From assembly GCA_900544445.1 (NCBI GenBank), contig UQVK01000094.1:1-15501 (forward strand): a DNA stretch of 15,501 nt. Reading direction: 5' to 3'. This DNA comes from an uncultured Lachnospiraceae bacterium. GTDB taxonomy: Bacteria; Bacillota; Clostridia; Lachnospirales; Lachnospiraceae. Below are positions 7,154 through 14,339 of this stretch, in pieces (positions within the stretch are counted from its first letter, which is position 1; every line of letters begins with the position of its first letter). The position numbers and the translations under genes were made by a program. The notes beneath the pieces are model-generated. The model did no database searches, was not told the DNA's origin, and saw only the letters and a program-made list of their open reading frames with translations.

Positions 7154-8047
7154 TCACTTCAGCTGCCGCAGCCGCTCCTCCACCTGCTCCCTTTTCGGTA
7201 TAGAAACGGAGGCTCCCTGCCCGGAAACTACGATGGCAGCCGCCATTGCGGCCAGCCTGAGCGCCTCTGCCGTTTCCTTTCCTTCGGCCTCTGCCGCGAT
7301 AAAATAGCCCGTAAAGGTATCCCCGGCCGCCGTGGTGTCCACCGGAGTGACCGGGAAAGCCGGCTGACTCAGATATTCTCTGCTGTCCCGGTATACGGCT
7401 CCCTGTCCTCCCAGCGTCAGAACCACCTTCATATCCGGATATTTCTGAAGAAGAACCTCCGTAATCCGGTCCGGAGACGTTTCCCCTGTGAGTTCACAGC
7501 CTTCCGTCTCATTTACCATCAGCCAGGTAACCGCCGATAAATCCATCTGCTTCAGGGACTCATCCATGGGGGAAGGATTCAGCATGATCCGCATCCCCCG
7601 TTCCTGCCCCTTTTTCAGCAAGCTCTCCAGACCGTTGATTTCATTCTGCAGAAGGAGGATGTCCGGGCCTTCAAAATCGGAGAGCACCTGGTCCACGTAT
7701 GCTTCCTCATTTTCAAAATTGCTTCCCGGATATAAAATAATGCAGTTTTCTCCGCCATCATCCACCTGAATCAGCGCATGTCCGGTAATGCCGCCCGTGT
7801 TTCTCACATAGCGGGTATCCACGCCTCCTTCCCGCAGGGTATCCAGCAGGAAGGCGCCGTCCGCGCCGATGCAGCCGGCATGATACACCTGTTGCCCGGC
7901 CCTTGCCGCGGCGATGGACTGGTTCAGTCCCTTTCCGCCCGGAAAGCACTGGTATCCCAGTGACGAAATGGTCTCTCCCGCCCTCACCAGATGCGCGACA
8001 CGGTATACCCTGTCAATGTTCAGGGAGCCAAAATTCAGGATTTTCAT
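7154..8047 (-). CDS. PfkB-family carbohydrate kinase (ribokinase-like)
   Basis: A 297-residue kinase of the ribokinase/PfkB fold that transfers phosphate from ATP to a sugar or sugar-like alcohol. Both family signatures are present: PGGKGLNQS (36-44) in the sugar-binding lid region and DTTAAGDTFTGYF (237-249), where D243 is the expected catalytic base and AAGD forms the anion hole. The N-terminal GSLNIDRVYRVAHLVRAGET is typical of ribokinases, as is the monovalent-cation region GQGASVSIPKR near the C-terminus. The sequence does not settle whether the substrate is ribose, a deoxyribonucleoside, or another sugar. The start at 8047 has GGGAGG 6 nt upstream. It follows the hydratase by 13 bp, so the two are co-transcribed and probably share a pathway under the upstream LacI regulator. 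Confidence 0.88.
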   Translation of the reverse strand: MKILNFGSLNIDRVYRVAHLVRAGETISSLGYQCFPGGKGLNQSIAAARAGQQVYHAGCIGADGAFLLDTLREGGVDTRYVRNTGGITGHALIQVDDGGENCIILYPGSNFENEEAYVDQVLSDFEGPDILLLQNEINGLESLLKKGQERGMRIMLNPSPMDESLKQMDLSAVTWLMVNETEGCELTGETSPDRITEVLLQKYPDMKVVLTLGGQGAVYRDSREYLSQPAFPVTPVDTTAAGDTFTGYFIAAEAEGKETAEALRLAAMAAAIVVSGQGASVSIPKREQVEERLRQLK

Positions 8048-8060
8048 CGGCAGCCTCCCG

Positions 8061-10385
8061 TTATTCGGATACCCGGTTATAGTTAATCAGACATCCGTCC
8101 AGAATGATCTGTCTCTCCTCGTCCGTCAGATCTCCCAGCGTGAGGGTAAACGGCACAAGCCCGTCCTCCTTCACCACATAAGCCGTGATGGAAGGCGCCT
8201 TCTCCTGCACCGCTCTGCGGATTTCAGGGAAGAACAGATAATCATGGTTTTGGAAGGGAAGCTCCCCTTCTTCGATCACGAACGGAAGCATGCCCCAGTT
8301 GATCAGGTTGGAACGGTATCTCTTGGTGGCGTATTCGTTGGCGATGTTCGCCCAGCCGCCCAGCACCTTCTGGCAGCTGGCCGCCTGCTCTCTGGCGGAA
8401 CCGTCTCCGGGCTTCACGGCGAAAATGGTGGAGCCGAATCCCAGCACCTTCTCATCCACACTGCCGTCCGCCTTCACCGCGTCCGCCGCCTGGGAAAACT
8501 GCTTCTTCACCGCATCCAGCACAGCGGAAAGCTCCGGCTTCGCTTCGATGGCGGATTTTCCTTCCATGACTGCTGTCTGGGCCTTCTGAATATCCTTTGC
8601 CAGTCCCACATAGGCGGGATCCTTTCTGGAAAGGGTGAACTCCGCCAGCCCCAGCGGGTTGGAACGGTAGGAGGAGGTTTCTCCGGAAGGAATCAGCTCG
8701 TCCGTGGTGGTGACGGGATCGTGGATCTCGGAAACCACGCGCAGCACCAGGTTTTCCGGGAGCGCACACATGGCCGGCCAGTCCTTGATGTTGGGTCCGA
8801 AATGGATCTCCACGTCCGGATCAGCCACGCCGTGAGAGTCGAATACCCGGTTCGCATAAATATTAGAGTCAAAATGGTATTTATATTTTCCGAAGTCTCC
8901 GTCAAACTCCGTGGCAGGGGTCAGCACGCCCTTGTTGGCCGCAGTTGCCGCGATGGAACGGGCGTCCATCAGGGCGACGGAAGCGATCTGTCCGCTCTGC
9001 AGCTTGCTTCCCTCTCTGTTCGGGAAGTTTCTGGTGGAATGGCGGATACTGAAGGCGTTGTTTGCCGGGGTATCTCCCGCGCCGAAGCAGGGACCGCAGA
9101 AGGCCGTCTTCATGACCGCTCCCGTCTCCAGGATCGTTGCCGCCGCTCCGTTTTTGATCAGTTCCATGTAAACGGGCATGGAAGCCGGATATACGCTTAA
9201 GGTAAAGGCATCCGAACCGATATAATGGCCTTTTAAGATGTCTGCCGCCGCGCAGATGTTCTCAAAACCGCCGCCCGCGCAGCCGGCGATGATTCCCTGA
9301 TCCACATGGAATTTCCCATCGCGTACCTTGTCCATCAGGGAATATTCCACCGCGCCGTCCAGGCTGACCAGCGCCTTCTGTTCCACGTCATGGAGGATAT
9401 CAGTCAGATTCGCGTTCAGTTCCTCAATGGTATAGGTATTGCTGGGATGGAAAGGCATGGCGATCATGGGCCGAATCTCGGACAGATCGATCATGATTAA
9501 CCCATCGTAGTACGCAACCTGTCCGGGCGCAAGTTTCCTGTACTCGTCCTTTCTTCCATGGATCTCGTAGAATTCCTCGATTTCCTCATCCGTCACCCAG
9601 ATGGAGGAGAGACAGGTGGTCTCCGTGGTCATCACGTCGATGCCGATCCGGAAATCTGCGCTTAAGGACGCCACGCCGGGTCCCACGAACTCCATCACCT
9701 TATTTTTCACATAGCCGTTTTTAAACACCGCACCGATGATGGCCAGCGCCACGTCCTGCGGGCCCACGCCCTTCACCGGCTCGCCGGTAAGATAAACGCC
9801 CACCACGCCGGGCATTTTGATGTCATAGGTCTGGTTCAGCAGCTGCTTTACGAGCTCCGGTCCGCCTTCTCCCATGGCCATGGTTCCCAGCGCTCCGTAA
9901 CGGGTATGGGAATCGGAGCCCAGAATCATCTTTCCGCCGCCCGCAAGCATTTCCCTTGCGAACTGGTGGATGACCGCCTGATGAGGGGGCACATAGACGC
10001 CGCCGTATTTCTTCGCGCAGGTCAGGCCAAACATGTGGTCATCTTCGTTGATGGTGCCGCCCACCGCGCACAGGGAATTGTGGCAGTTGGTGAGCACGTA
10101 GGGGATCGGGAATTTGGTCAGTCCTGACGCCCTCGCCGTCTGAATGATTCCCACAAAGGTAATGTCATGCGAGGTCAGCTTATCAAAACGAATCTTCAGA
10201 TTCTCCATGCTGTCAGAGGTGTTATGGCTTTCCAGGATTCCATAACTGATGGTTTCCTTTTTCGCATCTTCCTTAACCGGCTTCTTTCCGACCGCAGCCT
10301 CCACCGCTGCGGCGGCCTCCGGTCCGTCCGGTATCACCTGGTTTCCGTTAACAAGCCAGGCGCCGCCTTCCAGTAATTGAATCAT
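8061..10385 (-). CDS. aconitase-superfamily hydratase, YbhJ type
   Basis: A 774-residue [4Fe-4S] hydro-lyase of the aconitase superfamily, close in length and sequence to the uncharacterised E. coli YbhJ. The N-terminal aconitase domain carries [20 protein letters not shown] (55-74), [13 protein letters not shown] (98-110), DSHT (158-161) and [12 protein letters not shown]. Likely cluster cysteines are C369 in AGCAGG and C430/C433 in [18 protein letters not shown] (450-459) matches the aconitase NRNF region. The C-terminal swivel domain has [17 protein letters not shown] (557-573), [10 protein letters not shown] (660-669, with the catalytic-serine-type loop) and [13 protein letters not shown] (690-702). 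Ligands and catalytic loop are intact, so it should be an active hydratase, but YbhJ-type substrates are not established and it should not be called citrate aconitase. The ATG at 10385 has AGGAG only 2-4 nt away, unusually close. It heads the operon with the ribokinase. Confidence 0.9.
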   Translation of the reverse strand: MIQLLEGGAWLVNGNQVIPDGPEAAAAVEAAVGKKPVKEDAKKETISYGILESHNTSDSMENLKIRFDKLTSHDITFVGIIQTARASGLTKFPIPYVLTNCHNSLCAVGGTINEDDHMFGLTCAKKYGGVYVPPHQAVIHQFAREMLAGGGKMILGSDSHTRYGALGTMAMGEGGPELVKQLLNQTYDIKMPGVVGVYLTGEPVKGVGPQDVALAIIGAVFKNGYVKNKVMEFVGPGVASLSADFRIGIDVMTTETTCLSSIWVTDEEIEEFYEIHGRKDEYRKLAPGQVAYYDGLIMIDLSEIRPMIAMPFHPSNTYTIEELNANLTDILHDVEQKALVSLDGAVEYSLMDKVRDGKFHVDQGIIAGCAGGGFENICAAADILKGHYIGSDAFTLSVYPASMPVYMELIKNGAAATILETGAVMKTAFCGPCFGAGDTPANNAFSIRHSTRNFPNREGSKLQSGQIASVALMDARSIAATAANKGVLTPATEFDGDFGKYKYHFDSNIYANRVFDSHGVADPDVEIHFGPNIKDWPAMCALPENLVLRVVSEIHDPVTTTDELIPSGETSSYRSNPLGLAEFTLSRKDPAYVGLAKDIQKAQTAVMEGKSAIEAKPELSAVLDAVKKQFSQAADAVKADGSVDEKVLGFGSTIFAVKPGDGSAREQAASCQKVLGGWANIANEYATKRYRSNLINWGMLPFVIEEGELPFQNHDYLFFPEIRRAVQEKAPSITAYVVKEDGLVPFTLTLGDLTDEERQIILDGCLINYNRVSE

Positions 10386-10394
10386 GTCTCCTCA

Positions 10395-10419
10395 CTTTCC
10401 GCCGCCAAAGGCGGCATTT
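10395..10419. repeat. 25-nt palindrome-bearing repeat, copy 1
   Basis: This 25-base segment, running from CTTTCC through the GCCGCCAAAGGCGGC palindrome to ATTT, is identical to 10486-10510. The copies are in direct orientation, 91 bp apart. Flanks are also alike on one side (CTCA before both). Confidence 0.85.
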
Positions 10420-10485
10420 CAATCATAGAAATTGGACGAATGTCCAATTTCCAGGAGAAAACCCGACGGGTTTTCTCCGCCTCAT

Positions 10486-10510
10486 CTTTCCGCCGCCAAA
10501 GGCGGCATTT
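10486..10510. repeat. 25-nt palindrome-bearing repeat, copy 2
   Basis: Exact second copy of 10395-10419, in the same orientation, at the promoter-proximal end of the hydratase leader. On the minus strand it contains ATGCCGCCTTTGGCGGCGG, which would begin an eight-codon frame (MPPLAAER) ending at 10482. Confidence 0.85.
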
Positions 10511-10560
10511 TACCATTACAGCAGCACAGGACTGCCAGGACGTTTCTTCAATACTTTCTT

Positions 10561-10589
10561 ATTATAGAGGAAAGGGATTGCGGATGCAA
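10561..10589 (-). promoter_or_regulatory. sigma-A-type promoter for the hydratase-ribokinase operon
   Basis: A perfect TATAAT on the minus strand (10566-10561) lies 17 bp from TTGCAT (10589-10584), a fair -35. The -35 falls within the loop and right arm of the hairpin 10569-10598 that ends the lacI unit, so terminator and promoter overlap. Start of transcription would be near 10554, leaving a leader of about 170 nt. I did not find a convincing LacI operator here apart from the palindromes themselves. Confidence 0.55.
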
Positions 10590-10598
10590 TCCCTTTCC
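10569..10598 (-). terminator. hairpin after lacI-type gene, possible terminator
   Basis: A perfect 13-bp stem, GGAAAGGGATTGC/GCAATCCCTTTCC, with a 4-nt loop (ATCC on the minus strand), starts 36 bp past the regulator stop. The tail on the minus strand is TCTATAATA, only partly T-rich, so termination may be incomplete. As a near-symmetrical palindrome at a promoter it could also be an operator. Confidence 0.45.
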
Positions 10599-10633
10599 TT
10601 CCGGCTTTCTGAATGGCGCGGAGTGATCTCCTG

Positions 10634-11659
10634 TCAGCCGATTTCCCTGCAGGATTTTCTCTCATGCAGGGTGGTTTTGATGAGCTGCCTGGCAGGAACT
10701 TCCCTCCCTTCCGCCGCGTCAATCGCCGTTCCGATCAGCTTCTGCGCAAGCTCCCTGTAATCACAGGAAACACTGGATGCCGGAGGAGACATAATCCTGG
10801 AAATATAGGTATTGTCAAAACCGATCACCGAGATATCTTCCGGCACACGAAGCCCCGCTTCGTAGATGGCCTGCATCACACCCGCGGCAAAAATGTCGTT
10901 GATGCAGATCACCGCCGTAGGCCGTTCTCCCTCCAGAACCTTCTTCATCAGGCACAGGCCGTCCTCAAAATTATAGTCGCCGCACCGCATCCATTCCTCC
11001 CGGAACTCCAGCCCATATTTCCTGAGAACTCTCTGGTAGGCAAGCCTTTTCTCCAGAGAGGAATAAATATTTTCCAATCCGCCCAGAAAAGCGATGTCCC
11101 TGTGTCCCAGCCCGATCAGATATTCCATCGCCATCTCCATCGCGCCCGCCTCATCGATACGTACCTCATAACAGGGAATTCCCTGGGATCTCCCCATCAC
11201 CACAACAGGAACGGTTTCAGCAATATAGTTCATGATGGAAATCGCCTTTTCATCAATCACAATTCCGTCCATGCTTCCACCGAGAATAATCACCGCATCC
11301 ACGCACTGTTCATACATTTTCTCCAGATGTCTTCGCTCCTGTTCCGCATCGCTGGAAAAACTAAATATCATGAGCGTATAGTCTCTCTCGTTTGTCGCCC
11401 GCTCGCATTCTGAAATTACCCGCCCGTAAAAAGGGCTGTCCACCCAGGCGGAAAGAATGCCGAGCACTCTGCTTCTGGAGTTGCTCAGTCCCTTTGCCAG
11501 CGCATTCGGCTTAAATCCATACTGATCGATCACCTTCAAAACCCGCTGTCTTTTGTCCTCGCTGACCTTTGCGCTCTGGTTGATTACTCTCGATACAGTG
11601 GCAGGCGATACGCCTGCCTCCTTTGCGATTTCATATATACTGGTACGTTTTCTGTCCAT
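10634..11659 (-). CDS. LacI-family transcriptional regulator
   Basis: A 341-residue LacI/GalR-type DNA-binding regulator. The N-terminal HTH TSIYEIAKEAGVSPATVSRV (6-25) and hinge FKPNALAKGLSNSRS (49-63) are textbook. The rest (about 65-341) is a periplasmic-binding-protein-like effector domain with HRDIAFLGG, PTAVICINDIFAAGVMQAI and ISVIGFDNT in their usual places. The effector is unknown, presumably a sugar or sugar phosphate. It lies directly upstream of, and in the same direction as, the hydratase-ribokinase genes and is the obvious candidate to control them, and perhaps itself. Start at 11659: AAGGG lies about 10 nt upstream and the HTH begins at the normal distance. The frame remains open to 11707, but those 16 residues have no ribosome site and are not part of the family. 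Confidence 0.92.
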   Translation of the reverse strand: MDRKRTSIYEIAKEAGVSPATVSRVINQSAKVSEDKRQRVLKVIDQYGFKPNALAKGLSNSRSRVLGILSAWVDSPFYGRVISECERATNERDYTLMIFSFSSDAEQERRHLEKMYEQCVDAVIILGGSMDGIVIDEKAISIMNYIAETVPVVVMGRSQGIPCYEVRIDEAGAMEMAMEYLIGLGHRDIAFLGGLENIYSSLEKRLAYQRVLRKYGLEFREEWMRCGDYNFEDGLCLMKKVLEGERPTAVICINDIFAAGVMQAIYEAGLRVPEDISVIGFDNTYISRIMSPPASSVSCDYRELAQKLIGTAIDAAEGREVPARQLIKTTLHERKSCREIG

Positions 11660-11758
11660 TTTGATTCTGCCCTTCTTCGTTTCGTCTTTTCCGGTGCACC
11701 CGGGCACTGTTTTAACAATATCTTAACATAATTGAAACAAAATGAAAAGGAACAGGAT

Positions 11759-11786
11759 ATTTTATCCTTTTTTTACCTTTTGAAAA
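11759..11786 (-). promoter_or_regulatory. weak promoter candidate for the LacI-type gene
   Basis: On the minus strand TAAAAT (11764-11759) follows TTTTCA (11786-11781) by 16 bp in a very AT-rich region between two divergent genes. The -10 overlaps the AGGATA/TATCCT inverted repeat at 11754-11768, which could be an operator half-pair. Other AT-rich hexamers nearby fit nearly as well, so this is only a candidate. Confidence 0.3.
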
Positions 11787-11858
11787 CATTATGTAAATAT
11801 TTCTCTGATACTCTATCCATAAAGAGATACCTGTCACAGGCCAGGAAAGGAGGATCGC

Positions 11859-12866
11859 TTGAAAAATAATTCTGATCAAAAAACAACCTATATTGTCACC
11901 GGCGCGTCCGGCCACCTGGGGAACGTGCTGGTCCGCAAACTGCTGAAACGGGGAGAACAGGTCACAGGGCTGCTGCTTCCCGGAGAAAAGCCACCCGCCT
12001 GCGGCATGCGCACGGTATATGGAAATGTCTGTGAGAAGGAAAGCCTTCGTCCGCTTTTTCTTTCCGGAACAGAAGCCGTAGTCATCCACTGCGCGGGCTG
12101 TGTGAGCATCTCCTCCTATGACGGCCTGAAGCTCTGGAACACCAATGTGCTGGGTACCCGCAATCTGGTGGAACTGGCAGAGGAGTACAACGTAGCCAAA
12201 TTCATCTATGTGAGCAGTGTCCATGCCCTTCCCGAACGGGAAAAGGGCCAGCAGATCACGGAAATCCAGGATTTTGACGATACCCTTGTTGTGGGGGATT
12301 ACGCGAAGACCAAGGCTCTTGCGACCCGCTGTGTGCTTCAGGAGGCCGCCTCAGGCTTTCCCGCCTGTACGGTTCACCCTTCCGGCCTGATCGGACCCTA
12401 TGATCCCGGTGCGGGGCAGATGACACGCCTGCTGAAACTTTTTCTGAAAGGACTGCTTCCTGCGGCGGTCGCCGGCGGCTATGATTTTGCCGATGTACGC
12501 GATGTCGCGGACGGTATTCTCTCCTGCTGTGAGCGTGGAGAACCGGGAGAGAGCTATATCCTGTCCGGCCACTATTATTCCATCCGGGAATTTCTGGATC
12601 TTGCGGCCCAAACGGCGCACAGGCCATCCGTTCCCTTCTGCCTGCCGGGGAATGTCGCCGCAGCCTTCGCCAACGTTTCCGAACGCATCTCCCACAGTCT
12701 GGGAAAAAGCACCATTTTCACACCGTATTCCGTCTATACCCTGGGCTCAAACTCCAACTTTTCCCATCAAAAGGCAAGCGACTGCCTGGGTTATCACACC
12801 AGGAGCAGGGAGGAAACGGTCAGGGATATGGTCGGCTGGACCATTCGCAGACTCAGAACCGTTTAA
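11859..12866 (+). CDS. NAD(P)-dependent extended SDR epimerase/reductase
   Basis: A 335-residue extended short-chain dehydrogenase/reductase, of the kind annotated as NAD-dependent epimerase/dehydratase or dihydroflavonol-4-reductase-like. The Rossmann motif TGASGHLG (14-21) binds the cofactor. HCAG (77-80), NVLGTRN (96-102), YVSS (117-120), the catalytic YAKTK (148-152) and HPSGLIGP (173-180) follow in order. The substrate is unknown; the C-terminal part (about 230-335) is the variable substrate domain. The start is a TTG at 11859, chosen because AAAGGAGG lies 5 nt upstream and the frame gives the expected N-terminal length; no ATG fits. It diverges from the LacI-type gene and converges on nahK, with a shared terminator. 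A CCTGT-C-ACAGG palindrome just before the ribosome site could be an operator. A carbohydrate role is suggested only by its neighbours. Confidence 0.88.
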   Translation: MKNNSDQKTTYIVTGASGHLGNVLVRKLLKRGEQVTGLLLPGEKPPACGMRTVYGNVCEKESLRPLFLSGTEAVVIHCAGCVSISSYDGLKLWNTNVLGTRNLVELAEEYNVAKFIYVSSVHALPEREKGQQITEIQDFDDTLVVGDYAKTKALATRCVLQEAASGFPACTVHPSGLIGPYDPGAGQMTRLLKLFLKGLLPAAVAGGYDFADVRDVADGILSCCERGEPGESYILSGHYYSIREFLDLAAQTAHRPSVPFCLPGNVAAAFANVSERISHSLGKSTIFTPYSVYTLGSNSNFSHQKASDCLGYHTRSREETVRDMVGWTIRRLRTV

Positions 12867-12875
12867 AATAATGTA

Positions 12876-12906
12876 ATCCGACAGGAAATGAAATTTCCTA
12901 TCGTAT
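12876..12906. repeat. dispersed small palindrome, copy A
   Basis: An imperfect hairpin with a GAA loop (12890-12892). The right half (from 12893) reads ATTTCCTATCGTAT; the left arm has mismatches at ACAGG where the other copy has ATAGG. A 24-base core (12883-12906) is identical to 15415-15438. It lies just after the SDR stop and immediately before the shared terminator. Confidence 0.75.
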
Positions 12907-12907
12907 A

Positions 12908-12943
12908 AAAAAACGCCGCAGCTCCTGTCAGCGCGGCGTTTTT
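12908..12943. terminator. bidirectional terminator between SDR gene and nahK
   Basis: AAAAAACGCCGC and GCGGCGTTTTT pair around a 13-nt loop, with A- and T-runs on both sides, so it can stop transcription from either convergent gene. It ends 5 bp short of the nahK stop codon and starts about 40 bp after the SDR stop. Confidence 0.85.
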
Positions 12944-12948
12944 GCATT

Positions 12949-14064
12949 TCACAGATATTTTTCCACGATTCCTGCCATCTCGTCCCACTTCTTTTCCATG
13001 TCCGCCACCAGCTTAAACTGGGTACGGGCGCGGTCCAGATTGTGCTCCGGGCGGTGAATCTTAAAATACACATCGCCCTGCAGATAATCTGCCAGGAAGC
13101 GCATTCCGCATTCCAGCGTCATCAGCTTCGCCCCCATGGGCATCATGCGGATTTCCTTCTCTGTCAGGCTGCCGCCGCAGCCCTCCACATAGCCCTTCGT
13201 ATAGATCTCAAACAGTCCCATGTCGCAGTTTACCAGATCCAGATTTTTCTCATCCTCCGCTCCCGTGCTCGCACCAAAACGGATGGAGTCGCCGTAATCG
13301 TACAGAGCAGAGCCTGGCATCACTGTATCCAGATCAATGACACAGATTCCCTTACCGGTCTCGTTGTCGATCATGATATTGTTCAGCTTGGTATCATTAT
13401 GCGTAACGCGCAGCGGAATCTCTCCATTTGCAAGGGCATCACAGATCACATGGGTATCCGCCTCCCGATCCAATACGAAACGGATTTCATCCTGCACCTC
13501 TTTTGCACGGCCGCAGACATCCTCTTCCACCGCCTTTTTGAAATCCCCAAAACGGCTCACCGTGTTATGGAAATTGGGAATGGTTTCATGCAGGGTCGCC
13601 GCAGGATAATCCTGTAAAAGCAGCTGGAAATTACCGAAGGATACCGCGCTGTTATAGAAATCCTCCGGGGTTCTCACCATATCAAAGGAGGTGGCGTTCT
13701 CGATGAAAATATACATGCGCCAGAAGTCTCCGTCCTCATCCTTCAGGAAATTATCTCCATTAACCGTACGGATCACATTCAGCGTCTCCCGCTCCGGATC
13801 GCCGCCTCTTTCCACGATCTTGTTTCTCAGGAAAGAGGTAACATTCATGACGTTCTCCATGAGTTCCACAGGATTTTTGAAAATATCGTCATTCATGCGC
13901 TGCAGGATGTAGCGCTTCTGTCCGCCGTTCTCCAGCTCGCAGGTCAGCCTTACCGTATCATTGATATGCCCGCTTCCATAAGGAATTGCCTCCGTCAGCG
14001 TTCCCTCAATGGCAAATTTCGGCGCTATTTCCTTACGGACTCTTTCCATGCTCAGTTTTTCCAT
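12949..14064 (-). CDS. nahK: N-acetylhexosamine 1-kinase (NahK-type phosphotransferase)
   Basis: A 371-residue cytoplasmic kinase of the APH/choline-kinase fold. From memory it resembles Bifidobacterium N-acetylhexosamine 1-kinase along its whole length, including YGSGHIND (29-36), RYILQRMN (51-58), SFGNFQ (142-147), the catalytic loop LRVTHNDTKLNN (218-229, base D224), VIDLDTVMPGS (242-252, metal-binding Asp) and YGDSIRFGAST (257-267). NahK phosphorylates GlcNAc or GalNAc at C1 and serves the lacto-N-biose/galacto-N-biose (mucin and milk glycan) pathway. No phosphorylase, uridylyltransferase or transporter of that pathway is within the window, so the substrate remains inferred. Start at 14064: AAGGGG lies 5 nt upstream, while the longer frame to 14166 has no such site and runs through the promoter zone. 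It diverges from an AraC/cupin regulator that probably controls it. It is not an antibiotic kinase, despite the shared fold. Confidence 0.85.
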   Translation of the reverse strand: MEKLSMERVRKEIAPKFAIEGTLTEAIPYGSGHINDTVRLTCELENGGQKRYILQRMNDDIFKNPVELMENVMNVTSFLRNKIVERGGDPERETLNVIRTVNGDNFLKDEDGDFWRMYIFIENATSFDMVRTPEDFYNSAVSFGNFQLLLQDYPAATLHETIPNFHNTVSRFGDFKKAVEEDVCGRAKEVQDEIRFVLDREADTHVICDALANGEIPLRVTHNDTKLNNIMIDNETGKGICVIDLDTVMPGSALYDYGDSIRFGASTGAEDEKNLDLVNCDMGLFEIYTKGYVEGCGGSLTEKEIRMMPMGAKLMTLECGMRFLADYLQGDVYFKIHRPEHNLDRARTQFKLVADMEKKWDEMAGIVEKYL

Positions 14065-14168
14065 ATTTACCCCTTTCCGATGCGTTTCCCCAGCCTGTTT
14101 TCCGGGTGCGTATCCCTTCTCATATGTGTCGCCATTCTGTGTTGCAAAACCAGGATCTGTTTTCATTT

Positions 14169-14177
14169 ATTATAGCA
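14169..14177 (-). promoter_or_regulatory. extended -10 promoter for nahK
   Basis: On the minus strand TGCTATAAT (14177-14169) is a perfect extended -10. The region 17 bp upstream lacks a recognisable -35, a common trait of activator-dependent promoters, which fits control by the divergent AraC-type regulator. The transcript would start near 14162, about 100 nt before the ATG. The rest of the 275-bp gap is AT-rich with no clear further feature. Confidence 0.6.
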
Positions 14178-14339
14178 TTCTTCTCCGGCAATTCTTTGCA
14201 CAATATTTCCGCTTTTTTATCTTTTTACGTTTTCAAAATGCTTTTCTGAAAAAAGATGCATTCATGTCCGAAATTTGTTAAGATAGAAGCAGAAATCCCA
14301 TCCGGAGCTCAACCGGAAAACAGGAAGGGGGACCTTGAC

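Larger units (their letters stand above)
10386..10560 (-). other. structured leader of the hydratase operon
   Basis: Between the predicted promoter and the hydratase ATG lie four hairpins in about 125 nt (plus-strand coordinates): 10395-10419 (GCCGCC/GGCGGC, AAA loop), 10428-10451 (10-bp perfect stem, GAAT loop), 10454-10478 (11-bp perfect stem GGAGAAAACCC, GAC loop) and 10486-10510 (a repeat of the first). The spacing is tight and the stems perfect. None is followed by a proper T-run, so they are not simple terminators. Two tiny ATG frames begin in the repeated hairpins; the nearer one ends in TGA overlapping the hydratase ATG (ATGA). The leader could act on translation or mRNA stability, or it may be an accumulation of small palindromic repeats. 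Confidence 0.5.

Noticed and set aside
7914..9200. Plus-strand open frame of about 428 codons
   Set aside because: Antisense to the hydratase and ribokinase genes, both with clear motifs; it arises from codon bias of the GC-rich opposite strand.
8061..10385. Citrate aconitase (acnA/acnB)
   Set aside because: Domain motifs follow the YbhJ branch, and the Cys-containing and N-terminal blocks differ from housekeeping aconitases.
10395..10510. Repeats spaced like a CRISPR array
   Set aside because: Only two copies, 91 bp apart, with other hairpins between them and no cas genes nearby.
12949..14064. Aminoglycoside phosphotransferase (resistance) reading of the kinase
   Set aside because: The whole length and the motifs around the catalytic HND match NahK-type sugar kinases; the APH fold alone does not imply antibiotic resistance.
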